Assembly (NCBI GenBank): GCA_947568835.1
Contig: OX387606.1
Span: forward strand, 12,276,001 to 12,340,000
Length of the DNA: 64,000 nt
Origin: Protonemura montana
Taxonomy: Eukaryota > Arthropoda > Insecta > Plecoptera > Nemouridae
Direction of reading: 5' to 3'
How positions within the stretch are numbered: position 1 is the first letter of the stretch; every line of letters begins with the position of its first letter. A model generated the notes under the pieces. That model was not told the DNA's origin and ran no database searches. It saw only the letters and a list, made by a program, of their open reading frames with translations. The translations under genes and the position numbers were made by a program. Below, piece after piece: positions 19,565-33,505 of this stretch.

Positions 19565-22500
19565 ACGAGGAACAAGTGCATATCTTGAAAATGTCAGCAC
19601 TGTTCATTGGTGACGTGCTAACACCTCCACCCCAAGTTCACATACAAGTTTATATTTTACAAATATATTTTTTACACAATATTTTTCATTGGTTCTTTTC
19701 ACGTTTTCGAGTGTTCTTTGTGTTCTTTCCTACTTAAATTCATGTTAAATGTTCTATGGTCATAATTTTTTCATTAAAATAGTGCTCAACTCTGAAGTGG
19801 TATTGATTCAGTGTGTATGCATTTCGATAGGACTCGATTATTCAAGAAAAATCTCGGTGAAATTAGTCGGATCAATTTCAAATCTCCCACTACATCCCAG
19901 CCAGTCCCGCTACCACGGGAGATTTAGAAACTTGGTTGGTGACAATGTTTGCCACTAGATGTCGCAGGCAAACATCATGAATATACTGGGCAGTGAAATC
20001 TAAAATGAATGGCGGGAAGGAAGTAACTGCCGCTAATAATTACTCATCAAGACTACTAGTTAAATCTCCGTGATTGACGCACACTTCTCTGCAGAGCATG
20101 GAACATGCCCCTAAATCATTCTGCACTCAGGTAAGACATGCTTTTGTCAGTAAGATAAGATATGTCATTAATAAGATATCAATATTCAACAGTGAGAAAA
20201 ATGGTGATAATTTATGTAATTTATGTAATAAAAAAGATAGTAAGGATTATACTTAAGTGCCATTATTGATGTGACTTATCAATGGCACTATTATATTTAT
20301 ATTTTAGGTCAAATTATTTTATTGTTTCCCTTTAGTGGTATTACCACATTACACTCGCAAAGTAAAAAGTAGTCTATGTAGAGAGATAGCTAAAGGTTAA
20401 AATCCTTCACTTTAACCATACGTTCAGGTTCATACTCAATGAATCACAATGCCAACATACCATCTATGTAAACGTCGTCAAATCAGTTAAATGACCGCTG
20501 GCCGTTCAAGTCTGCACCTAGTCCACCATGTTTATCATCTTTTAATCACCTGTTTGCGCCTAGTCTAGTCATTGGACTGGTCACCTATCAATTATCAATT
20601 GTTATTCACTCTACTGCAGGCCTAATTAAGAACATATTCTTTAGGCAGTACAGCTTAAAATCGAACTTTGAAATGTCTAAACACACAATGTCCGAACGTA
20701 CTAACCATGGACTTGTGACGATGGATTGCGTATGGTTGCATAGATTTAGTAAATATTTGTAAAGGCGTGAGAAAGACGCAATTTCTGGACGACGGTTTCA
20801 CGACTAGCCAAGACGAACTGGATTCGTGTTTGCTGTACGGAATTCAAACAAAAACATTACAAGATTTAAACGAAATAAACTCTTGTCATTTTCGTTGCCG
20901 AGTGAACGACGAAGCGTATCACGGGAAAAGAGATTCGGCGCTTGACTTTTGGGGCGTATGATTACACACATTAAAAAAAACACGCACACACACACACACA
21001 CATTTTGTATTATTTGTGTACAACAGACATAAAGTGTTTTTAAGGAAACTTTCGGGCAGGTTAAAAAGGGAGGAGATTGAACAGAGAAAATTACTCTGTG
21101 CGAAGTGGAAATAACATAATGCAAAATGGGCAGTCATGCAATTTCGAATCCGAGAAAGGGATTTCTCTGGAGCCTAAGCGCATACAAGAGGTAGATATGA
21201 CCAGCATTTTCCTTTTGTACCATACTGAAATCCTTTTGAAATTGACCGTGACAACTGTTCTCCAGTTTACGACATTTTACACAAATTCTAGGTCTCTTTT
21301 CAGTGGGACCTTGCATAATGTTCCGTCTCTCCTAAACCCCACGAAATCCTAGATGCTTCCACCAGGTCCGAACGTCCGAAATCAGGGGTTTCCAATTTCC
21401 ACCCGCTCCGTTTGACGATACAGATACCTGCATTCGCAGCATCGAAAGATCCTTTCAAGTAACAAGAAGTAAACGCTAAGCACTTAACACTTATGCCGTG
21501 GTTTGCACTGAATTCTCATACAATCGTTAAGTAAAGTGTTTTTATGAAAATAAAGGTATTTAAAAAAGCAAGATCCCCAAAATGTCTTGGCAATCGTTGT
21601 TAAATTCACCAAATAAATGCTGCTATCCCTTCAAGGTTCTTAAACTAATTTGATTCTAAAATTGTCACACTGACGCACCATATATTGCGAATTGAAATTT
21701 TGGTCACCCCATTCAAGTAGATTCGGACCTTGTGCAATCTTGTCAATGCACTGCACCACCCTTTTCCATTTATATGCAACAATTCACCAGGAAATAGCCA
21801 TCCAACCCTAAAGCAACAGGGGACGAACGAAACAGAAACCCTTATTACATATTTCATATTATACTACAGTGTACACAGGCACCATTCGGACACATTTTCA
21901 AAGGATGAGATCAGGACAAAAGAATACGCCAATTCTGTCACATCCTTGCTGGGCTGCAGCTATTCATATCTTCCAGACCTTCCAGACAATGTAGGGTCAA
22001 ATCTTATACCAGAAATTTCTATTACTCTTCCTCGCTTTGATAAATGCACGGGGACTATATTTTTTGGATTTTATGAATTCTTGCATAAGAAAAATGAAAG
22101 GTAGTTTATTTTTTCAACCCATGCGTAGCAAATTACGGGATATTGTCCCGAACGTAAAATCATGAAAGAGGAAATAATTTGGATAACTTTTATACATTTT
22201 GTAGGGCACTATGTTCTTCGATAGCGATATACTGTCGGTATTCTAATTTCGGTCGTTGCTAGTTAGTTCTCTTTCACGGTCGATTTTCTGCGATTTGTGT
22301 CCAGATCTTTTTGTTGGAAGAACATAAAAAGTCGGTCTCTTCTGAGTTTCTGTGAATGGAAGGGTTGCTTTGAGACATTTCAATGCAATTCGAATTGCTA
22401 CGTCCATAAATTGTGGCTACAGTGGACACGTCCTGCTCCTGTGCTTTTCTGTGCTCAAAGAAAGAAGAGCATAGCCTAACAGGATCTAGACATCTGCAAT

Positions 22501-25500
22501 AACGGTCAACTCGAAGTGATCTCAAAATGCAATTAGACCATGGTCGAATCTGGATCGAAAGCATAAGTCAAAATCACGTGGACAGCTATGTTATGACCAA
22601 AACGACTACACCATGGTATAAATGCATAGGTAGGTACTGTGTGCCCAAATATTTGAAAGGAAAAATCATTTTCTACTTTTTAGGGACGTCATGAAGTTTT
22701 CCCTGGTTATTTAACCTCGCTTTTCTAATCCCTGTAATGCATCCAGTAATCTTGTTGCTACGGAGATTAGGGAAGTTTTTTAATTTGATCATCATTAAAT
22801 TCGTGTCTAAGCAGTCTTGACAGTATATAGCAGCGACTCACCGAGGGTGATTTAAAAAAAGCAGACCCATCGATTTTAAAAGGGGAGATTTACTGCTAAA
22901 AGGGGTTGAAAAAATGAGCAGGATTAAATTGACTTTGAAAAACATTGAACGCGTCAACGGAACAATGCCGACGAAGCTTCGTTTCGATGCGTCGTGTTTT
23001 GCGATCTAAGACGAAGCAGGGATGAAACATCCTTGGAACAGGTACAAAAAGTGTTTTCACTTTCAAAAAACGTTGTCGCACCAAGACTAGCTGCCAATAA
23101 ATTTCAGAAGAGAACAACAATCATAGTTTTGAGCTGCTATAGGTAAAAATGCCACCTCTCAAGCATGGTATTTCCTGGCTGATTTACGCATTTCACTTTC
23201 TTGCCCTATATATTTTGACGAATGCCATGTAAAATTTCCGAATGGCAGACAATAAATGCTATTTGTAACAAAAGACCCAAACTTAAAATTGGCTCATGTT
23301 TCCGTCTAAAATGCAAAACCAGGATTAGAGGGTGCACTCCAATTTACTTTTAAATGTAAGCCAAATATTACCTACTATACCGTGCTCTAATAAATAGTAT
23401 TGGTGGACAATCCTCTACATCGTAACAATATGCAAGGTTCTTGAAAAAGATCATAAAAGAAGCGAAAGCTGCAAGTGTATCAGTCGCTGAAAGCATTTAT
23501 TGCACTCGTGAAAATGTCTGCCAATGTCATCCACTCCAAGATCTTGACGAAACCTGATTGCTCGTTTGAAACTCGTTGGGCGAAAGCGTAAACAAATTTC
23601 GCTCTGCGTTGTCTTGTCGCAAGAGAGGGTAAGGGGGAGGGCGGAGGGATGGAAGGACGAGGGCGCATTAGGGGAAGCGGAATAGGAAAACGTCTCTGAA
23701 ATTGACGTACACAAGGAAATGTACGACGATTTCTATTTTCTCGCTATTCACAAGTCGTTATAAAGATGGATCGGCGACTGCGATTCTGAATAGGGAGTTT
23801 TACCTAATGCTGTCCGCGGTCCAAGAACCCATTACATAGAAATCCGCAGGCGAATATTTTCTAGTCCCTTAATGGAAGAGAGAATAAGCCCTTTATTGCT
23901 AGATACCGAAACGAGTAAACACACGGGTTTACGATAGATTGTAAAAGAGGTGCTGCACTTTGAAGCCGGAATTCTAAAGGGCGCAAAACTTCCGCCAAAA
24001 TCGTTTTTATAACCATTATACATTTTGGTGCAATTTGAAAGCTGCAAGACCAAGAACGAGCGAGTTATATATGTTTATATCTGCACAACAGAGGCATACT
24101 ATCTTCAGAGAGAAATTCATCTTTGATATCCATGAACGGGACGTCTGAAGTTGAAATTTGTTCTTTCTCATAAAAATAACATCGATCAGATTTTCGAAAA
24201 GCGACATTATTTGAAAACAGCCATCCGACGGCACCGATTCACTCACCCGAATGGTGAATGCCTGTAGGTATAGGTAGAGTGGGTGGACAAACATATGGGG
24301 AGATCCATGACAAAAGATCTGTCTATTAAACTTAAAAACTGAATGTTATTTTGAATGATGCGGAAGCCGAAAAAAGGGTCTCCACGCTTCATTTGACATC
24401 GTTCAATATGGTATTGCGTTGTTTGTATCTGATAGGAGACAGTTTAGGTTTGACGTACTACATCACTAGGGTTACTTATATTATTACTCGAGTATTATCC
24501 AAGAAAATTTCCTTTCACCGAGTATAATTTCTAAGGAGATCTAATAACTGTTGGAACAAAACATAGCAGGGGGTACCTACCTTAGACGTCGGGTGCACCC
24601 ATTGATGATGGGGTGCATGATATTTGAAAATTTGGTCTCTTCAGAAATCTGGTCAAATGTTACCCTCGAAAATAAAGTGGGAGGATGGAAACAAAGACCA
24701 TTACGTTGAGAGGGGGGATGTTTTTCAAATCCTTAAAAGAAACCAGTAGTGACTTTTCGAAAACACGTGCCCCAAAAAGCATATGGCAAAGCCAAGGAAG
24801 AACGCTTCAAATTAAAGACACGAGCGTTGAATGATGGAATGATGGTCAATTGACCATTGGCTAAAGTAAAAAAAGTAAAATCCGTGAAATTTGAAGAGGA
24901 GCGGACAATCTGGTCTCTGCGTAGCCAATGGACGGTAATTTGATGTTCTTTTGGCGAGGAAACCTGGCGTAGGTGTGTAAGAAAGGTAACGTTCAAGCTT
25001 TCGTAAAGGCTCAAAGATTTAATAAATAACGTCTACGGGAGGTCTTTGGGTTTAGGCTTCTGTCCTGTCAGCTAACGTGGCGCGTTTTTTTAATTTAAAA
25101 AATAACTTATTTTCTTGATCATACGATGAGAATTCATACTTTCCTTACTATAAAAGACGGACACCTTTATAGTATATAGCTTATTTTATACAGCTATGAA
25201 CAATACCGAACGGCGCTTATTTTGTTATATAGGAAATACCACGGGTATCACACCCCCCAGCGCTCAGCCATGGTCATCCACAGATCACCCTCAATCATGA
25301 CTCTTAATTTTTCAAATTTTTTCCCTAAGTTCATTGCCTCCTAACTTATTTTTGCCAATATAAAAACGTATGAAAAACGAAAATAGCAAATTACAAAACA
25401 CAACTGCTGGCTCTGCAACTATTGTGCCCTAATCACCTGGCAGTTTAGAGAGAGAGAGAGAGGAGAAGCATTAGAGATGATCGGTTACGAATGTACTTCA

Positions 25501-28500
25501 CTAATTATCTTGTTGTGGGACTGACTTCGATTTCGATGCGAAGATGACTGAGTTCATTATCGCCAGTTGAGTTGGTCGAGGGATTTTCTAGAGTGTTGAA
25601 GCGCGTTTTTCAGCGTGGAAATTTCAAGCGAGTAGCCATGCAGTGGCTTCCTGAGACTGAAATGAAGAAACGAGGTAAGAGTAAGCAGTAGAAGAGAAAT
25701 TGGCAGAAAAAAACAAGAAAAAAAAAACACGTAACATGATACAAGTTTGCGTTTCTGACTTGTTCATTTAGGAGGGTGAAATAAGTGCTAGATTTAATTA
25801 GGGGTATTTGCGTTTAAATTGGAGTCAATGTAAATTAAGGGTTTAAAAGTAATATTTTCTCCATTATCGAATCTTCGGAAACCAAACTAATGATGTAGGT
25901 AGCTTACTGGACAGGGTCTGTCATATATGTACACAAATTCTTTGGAAATACGAAATCTACCCTATGCTTTGGTATAAAGCTTGAAATGGTAAGGCTTCCG
26001 CCCGGGTCCTCCCTAAATGTCGCAATCCTTTCAACTTCTTACGTTTCTGTAGCCCTTTGTGCTTGCATTGAAAAGATTTTAGGGTCTTTGGTCAATGTTA
26101 GTAGGTGTCCAAAGGGAAAGGGGTGGTTCACTGTAGGATACATTTTCGCATGATTTGTTTTTGTTGGATATAAGCCGAAAAAATGTGCCGCGTCGAGCAA
26201 TAACGACATCGCACTTTATATTTATACGCTGTGAAAGAAATCGCATATGGCGTCATCTGAAAGGGCTGGAAATGTTCGCATGATTTCACCGAAATGAAAA
26301 CAGTTTATAGTGATGATGTCGCCCGTTCGAATTGAGTAAACCCTTATGGAAAAGCTGTCAGAGCGAAAGGAAATCTTTGTAATAATTGAAAAAAGAAAAG
26401 TTTCTAAGGACACATTTTATTTTTTTCTGCTGAGCGAGTTTATCTCTTGATTCCACCTACATACAACAACCTATTTTGATGCCGTTCAATGAAAATGGGG
26501 ATGAGAAAGTCCGGAGAAGTGAATCATTAAAAAAATGTCACCAATCCGTTTTTATGAACCTCAGACTTTCGGTTCTCGCAAGCTGTTATAAATACCTAGA
26601 TCCAGATCGAACGGATAATCATTCTCAGAATCGACAAGTCGCCTTCTGCCGTCAAAGTACCACAAACCAAACTGACCATCGGCCAGTCTATGACATAAAA
26701 AAGTGAAAAATGCTTTTCTACCTTGTTGTTCCTGTTAAACCTTCCTTTCAAGCGACGCCATGTCTCTGCAACAATCGCCGAGCAATCTCTCTTAGCAGCT
26801 AGAGATAAAGGTTGAAAAGCACAGATACACACGCCACCGAGCGAAAAACACATTTTCTCATTACTTTCAGTTTCCAAAGTATTGTCAGAGTTACGACATT
26901 CTACAGCCCCCGCTGTTTCGGGCTGACACTAAAGCTGGACATCGACAGAAAGACCCCTTTCCTTAACCGAACCCATGATTAACTGCTATTATACCCCTAA
27001 CTATCTTAAGCATTGCAAACTATTCTTCTCGCAGTGAACAAGGACACCATACAGCTAAAGTCAAGTCAGTAAACTACCCTTTTTCTATAGTTTTTAAAAG
27101 AGAGCGGCGTCCAATATATTACGTTTGTCATCGAAAAGAATGAGAAAACCAGGAGCCCACTCGCCACATGTGGAAAAACCATTACTTTTGGTAGTAGCGA
27201 AATAAACTGACCTGGCTCGATTGTCGCTAACCCGAATGCGTGGCCTAGATTTGGTAAGGTTTCCAGCTTTTGTGCGTGAAGCATGTCATTTCCTGTGCTA
27301 TGCGGCAATAGCTAGTAGCCACCTTACTGTAACTTTTGGACCGACCATGTTTGAGGGTAAAAGTCGGTGCGGGTGCGTGAAGCTTTGACTCCTTTGCAAG
27401 GGATACTGCACGGGTGATCTTTGACGTAGAGGGGAACAGACGTTGGAAGTTTGGCCCCTGAATTTAAGGGTTGATAGGAGATCTGAGATGCATGTCTCGA
27501 GTTGCCACATTACGCCACATTCTTGCAATATGAGATTCCTGACGAGACGTGCCAACAGTGTTGGGATTAGCTTAGCTTTAGGCAGTCTTTCTCCATGTGA
27601 AGATTTTCATGAAATAATGGTTTGCGCAAAAGTCAATTCTATGGTCAAAGGTGATAGCCGTAGCCATGGTGTTATGGAAATAGCATATGTTGGTAAATGC
27701 TCATAGGCATATGGTGATAGCTGTTTTTTATCTACCTTATTTTATTTCGATGATAATTTATGGAAACACAATCCAATTGATTGGTAACTTTTAAGAGGAA
27801 AGATAAAGATGTATAGGCGTTTATTAAATGATCTAAATTAAATTTAAATTCACATGTTTTGTTGCAAATTTTGCACCTCATGTCATGAGTTGATTTGAAA
27901 GAAAAATACAATTTCATAGATTCCAGTCGATTCCTAACAATAACATCCAACAATTCGAAAAAAATAAAACCCTGCAATGCACCATGCATTGTATTCCAGT
28001 CAAGTAACACCAATTTTTGGCTCAACCAAGCAGTGCCTAAATCTTCTATTCTCATTTTTTTTGTCACCACGAAAAATCTGGTGACATGATGCTAGACTAA
28101 CCAGCGGGAGTCAAACTGCAAAATTTCTTGAACATTTGTGGCAATAAATCTCTTCTCGTTTCCTCTTGGATAAGAACGTGGACCTTGGCGGCCTCGGTCT
28201 TCCAGGCAACTCTTTAACCCTGACAAGCAAGGGATGCAGCCCATGGATGAATAGGGAAAACAGATGCTCAAGTTATTACGGGATGACCTAGGTCGCGGCT
28301 TCCCACTTCCAAAACACTGAAAATTACTCTGTTTCCAAATGGCACGTCTCTTTCTAAGCCCCATTCTAAGTCCCACACTCAAAACGACGTGGAAACACAG
28401 TGATAAAGGGAAGTTTAATTTGTTGTTTTTAGTAAAAGTTTGAAAATAATCTTTAACATATGCCCATGATCGATTCATAAAAGGACAGGCCGACTAATTT

Positions 28501-28900
28501 GTGACAGACAACTGTAAAATATAAAAACTTACAGTTGCAGATGTTTAGTAGATATTCATGTTGAGGTAGAGGTGCCGCGTTTATGATTATACCAAACTGC
28601 TTCATACATTAAGTTACACAAGCTGAAGCTCCTCGCAAAGCTTCTGGTAGTCAAAAAAGTGCAAGAAGTGGCCTTGGTGATGGAACTAAACTTCCTATTG
28701 GAATTAGCTCAAATACTTTTCTGTTTTTCAACCTTTCGCTTGCACGCTGCGTGTATCCAATGCAAAGTAAAAAACTTATAAGCCTAAATTTTGTTGATTA
28801 CATAAAAAAAAAAAAAACACTATTATCACTATTTAGACAACATGCAACCAAGATGATGTGTCGTGTTCAAAAATAAATGCACGGTGTCAACAGCTCGAAC
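19565..28900. other. Gene-poor region after ethanolamine kinase
   Basis: No open frame here resembles a known protein. The longest is about 128 codons. Contents are AT-rich unique-looking DNA, a CA microsatellite, a GA-rich run at about 25448-25467, and scattered AAGGGTT-type words (for example 22897-22908, 25837-25846, 27463-27474). The 3' UTR of ethanolamine kinase occupies the first few hundred bases. The rest may belong to the regulatory territory of the Kr gene further right; this is inference from position. Confidence 0.4.
20981..21001 (+). repeat. (CA)n microsatellite
   Basis: About ten CA dinucleotides with one G substitution, preceded by an A run. Confidence 0.9.
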
Positions 28901-31170
28901 ATAAATTTGTTAAATTAAATTAACTGTTTTTAATAATACCATCCCATAAACGGAGCCAACTGTGCATATAAACATAGCTAAGACAAGGCACCTAATGGTC
29001 ATGGACAGGTGCGACAGAACCAAACCATTCGACGACATCAGAAGCAAAATGGTCCGACACACAAACTATTGCTATACCTACTATACTAGATCGGTAACAG
29101 CTGCTAATGCAATAAACCCTATGGTTACTAATTACCCTCATAGACGAGCGTGGGCCACGCTCCGCACGCATTGCGTATACACCGTGGAGGAACATTTGCA
29201 GGTGGTAGTTAGTTATGAGACCTTTCGGCCACCCCTTATTGGGGAACTTTGGCATCATGCTGCCTCAATATCAAAGACGTTACGCGAGCGTTGCTCGTGG
29301 CTGACCGGCTAGTGAGGGAGGATTTTTTTTAAGTCTGTTCGACTTCCAAGATATGAAAGTTCAGAAGAGCACGAGCTTTTGAACTGGCAAAAGTTAGTGT
29401 GTTTCAACCCTCGCATTAAAGAATTAAAAAACCGAAAAAAGTACTGAAACAAATTCGAAATTTGAGAAAGAATTCTAAAAATGAATCGAATGGAATTTCG
29501 TGAAATCGTGTGAAAGGCACATCTACCAAGATAACATGTTTGATTGTATGCAAAAATATTATAAAAAAATAATCAGTTTTCTTTGCAATTTATATACATG
29601 AAACTTCTGTTAATGTTATTATATGTCCAATGGAAACCACAACCATAGCAGAATTGATAAAATAAATAAAGTTTTTCAACAAAAATATATTCCCTAAATG
29701 TGAGCACCCTGACCTAATAAAACTTTGATAAAACGCAATTCATGCTACCGTGATTCATAATTCAAACTCATTCCTCCGGCCACTTTTCAAACCCTTGCGG
29801 TTTGATATCGAGGCTATAATCAAGAGAGCACGCGTCTATCATTAATCCCGACTCCAGATGACGAGGTAACTGGGTTGAACTTGACCCAGGTTAGGGCTCG
29901 GTATGACGTCAGGAAAGGGCTAATTAAGAAGTGGATAAGACGTGTGCTCCAACGTAACGGCCGGATGTCAAAACGCTGCTCATTCTTGGCGCGCCAGCGT
30001 CTTGCCCCAGTGACTTCCGTCAGTTTTCAACTCGTTAGCCATTTTAAAACTCAATGTCAAGAATGACATTAATTTTTGGGTGCAAAAAAACGTCAGGGTA
30101 ACTGTAATCCTTTGTTGAGTTGATATTTGTTATCAAATGGCATGCGGTAAAATGTTTGATATTGTGTAAAATTGTAGGTTTGGAATCCGTTGTTTTACTT
30201 ACGATGGGGTTCTTCGGTTGTTACCGACCCAAAATGTCGATGAAAACAACGGCACCATGTGCTTGATGCTTGAATGATCGCTAATTTCAGAAAGGTAGAA
30301 ACTGTATAATGTTTGGATTCAGCGTTCGAGTCATTTTGTTTTGACTTAATTTAGTTTATTGTTGAGAAAGGTCATTGCCACTTCCGTCCATTTATCTTCC
30401 CTTCTTCCTCCCTGACAAACATCCCGGTCGACATCCTGACCGCTGAGTCTTGGTACCTCGTGGCCGTTTCCTACGATCTCGTGAAACTTTTCACAATTCT
30501 ACAGCCAAACGATGGAAAATTTCCGATATGATTGCAACACTAGCTGAGTTCAATCACCGAAGTTCAACGTACTCTCAAGGGGTCCAGATATAATTCCCAT
30601 TTTCCATCCAATTTCATCTTTTCATTTTTCAGGTATACACAATAGTTTCAGTTTCGTGAATCTTGTTTTTGCAAGCAACTCGTTCGTTCACCCCAAAAAT
30701 GCAACAAGTGACCGCATATTGGGAGCTATTTGCTAAAATTTCGCCTCCCACGGTTTTGCCCTTATCCATCCTAAGGGTCATTCTTCAGTCTCTTGGGCAG
30801 AAAGAGTGGGCATTGACCCTTCCATCGAAGCAGGTAAAGGTAGAGAAGCTCTCAAAAAAACATGTTGACGCGAAAATTCGAAAACAGGTATCCGAAAAAT
30901 GATCTGGATCCGAAACGAATAGCTCAGCAGAAGAGAAATCGTTCGTTGAACTCTGATAATTCGTTTTCGAACCGACAATGGCGGCATTATGTTTTCATCT
31001 ACGGCGAATATCAGCAAAATAAGGTGAATTTTCACACGTATTTAGTTCATCGAACCTAATCCGAAAAGGGTGAACTACCCCCAGACAATGAGCAGTATTT
31101 TGGCAAGAATCCTTTCTAGCCAAATACAACAACAGTCCGGGTCATTTCTGCACTTGCTAGTGTTTACGAG

Positions 31171-31402
31171 AAACCCTCTGAAGGGTTATTTAAGAGCTCA
31201 GTGCATTGTAAAGCACACCGTAACCACTCTTTAGTGCGACAACCCCCTGTCCCCTCCGCAAAGGGTTGAAATCGAAAGGGTATTTCGACCCTTATCGCAT
31301 GGTTGCTAGGTGAATGATGAACCTGTTGTCATAGACACGGGAACACGGTGGAACAGGCCCTATCCAAACAGCACAACCCTTTCCCTTTCGTTTTTCAACC
31401 CC
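31171..31402. promoter_or_regulatory. Small cluster of Krüppel-site-like words
   Basis: Within 230 bases there are AAACCCTC (31171), GAAGGGTTATT (31180), AAAGGGTTGAA (31260), CAACCCTTT (31374) and CAACCCC (31396). The published Krüppel consensus is AANGGGTTAA. Core matches are seen directly; binding is inference. Confidence 0.3.
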
Positions 31403-32778
31403 TACCTACACTAATACCATTTTATGGTCATAAACCGTAGCAAATTCATTACCTTCTGAAATCCAATTAATAGAGAGAGAGTCTCCATGATTACAAAGAA
31501 GTCAGGTCGCGTGATCGCGTCCAATTATAACGCCCAAATTACAAGCTTTTTCGTCTTGGCCGTGGATAGGGAGTTACAATAATCCTATGTTTCGGACACG
31601 AAAACAAAATAATACATGTAGGAATTGATTACGTCTTGTTAAGCCCCACTCCATTCCCTCTTATTCGAAAGCAATACAATTATTTGTATCGATTTATATT
31701 TAAAAAATATATACTTTATGTAATTAGATTTACAAGGAATTTTAATATTTTCTTTCCTTCGCTATGAGAAAACAACGTGAAATAAATGCCTCACATTGCA
31801 GATAGCAATATTGTGTTCGTTTCCCCAATATTGCGTCTTTTGAAATCTACCCTTCCTGCGGCTATGCAAGCATTACTCTCCTGTCTCAGCTTTCCACCCC
31901 CCACCACCCACCGTCCCACCCACCCGCAAACCAGCCCCTGCCTTACTCATCTCCTATGCTCTCGCCCTACCTTCAGACCAATGTTATTAAATAATACATT
32001 GACTTAGATGCACCCAGTTCATCTATCAACTACCTCCGTTCGTATCGGACCGGTCGATAACTAGGGTGCACAAAAAAAGAAGAATAGTGTGTGACTGTGA
32101 GCACAGTGAAAGTTTTCTTTTAAGATACAGTCCAAGAAAAATAGTATGTTTGGCCAGCTAGCCAGAAAAAAGTACAGCACATCTATATAAATTCTCTTTT
32201 TTGAAAGCTGATAATGAAATAGGTACAGTAAGTACATGATGTTATTTTCTCTGATTCCAAGGTTTTTCGTGTTTCGCTTGCTAAGAGCATGCTCGTCTAA
32301 TTTGAAGCTATTTAAGTAATGCTAATGTTGAAAATAATGGCTGATAACTGTTAATATACGAGGAGAAAATGTTATGTTAAAAATGGCAGCTTCAGATCAA
32401 GATGTTGATATGACTTGAAATCATTTTGTAGCGACTGGAGCGGTATATTGCCTCGGATGATACAGGAAAGGGTAATCAAGTTGATACGGGCTCACCGTAC
32501 CTCAATGGTAAAGGAACTGTCCTGAAACTAAATCCATTTAACGTAATAATCAGTCTAACAAACTAAAACGTACCAACGCAATACTTCACTTAAATTTACG
32601 AGTCACTACATAATTGTACCCCCCTGAACCATGCATGCATTTCCTACAAAAGCAAACCAGCTTGCCTCGTCTATCGCCTCCTCTCTCTTTCTATCCCATT
32701 GAGATTGACTGACCTACGCTAACGCCCTTGTCCCTGAACACTTCGCCACCCCCAACACATCGATCTGTCTGCCCCATG

Positions 32779-32816
32779 TCCCCCCCCCCCCCTCCCCACC
32801 CCCCGCTGCCCCCCTG
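32779..32816 (+). repeat. Poly-C tract with interruptions
   Basis: A run of 13 C followed by further C4-C6 blocks. The minus strand has four or more G blocks and could form a G-quadruplex. A similar 13-C run is at 36143-36155. Confidence 0.8.
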
Positions 32817-33413
32817 CGGACAAGTCGACAACCCACAGAAATGGGCTACCAGCCGAAATATCACACGCACACACGCACCAACATGGCGGACGACGTCAGC
32901 GACGCCGGGAATCGGTAGCGTCCTTTACGTGACCGGGTACGAGCATGTTCGATAAGTGTTGGCTGGTATTAGAGTCGATTTCGGTGGTTATCACGGAGTC
33001 GCTACCAGAATAACTGACTGAATTTTTTTTTTAATTTAAGGATTATTGAAATCCAAGTGAACGATTTCAATATTTGTAAGTGCTATAAGATGCATAAAAT
33101 AGGTCCTGTCACCTTGGTGACCTCCCTAATATAAACTAAAAATTCGTGAACAAATCGGCGAATATGAGTCAGCTGTGTTGTTCTCGTTATAACTGCATCG
33201 ATGGTTTAGAACTGCAGTTTCTAAAACCTAATAAATTCAGTTGATCTGGATAAAAACAAATGGAGACATATTTCAAAATGAGGAGTAAGAACAAGAACGG
33301 GTTTACATTAATCACAACACGATAATAGTGTTAAAGAAAGAATGGAGATACAAAATATTATTCAAATACTGAAACAATGACGAGATTACTAAATATTTCT
33401 CTTATCATTATTC

Positions 33414-33505
33414 CACTTGAAGGCATCTTATTATTACACTACATTAACATTATTACATTACATTATTATTACACATCTTTATTATTACACTTGAAGGCAT
33501 CTTTT
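33414..33505 (+). repeat. Low-complexity ATTATTACAC array bounded by a direct repeat
   Basis: CACTTGAAGGCATCTT occurs at 33414 and again at 33488 in the same orientation. Between them lie repeated ATTATTACA and ATTACATTA units. Confidence 0.7.

Noticed and set aside
26327..26340. GTTCGAAT-like tRNA B-box word
   Set aside because: No matching A box, acceptor stem or cloverleaf could be built around it.
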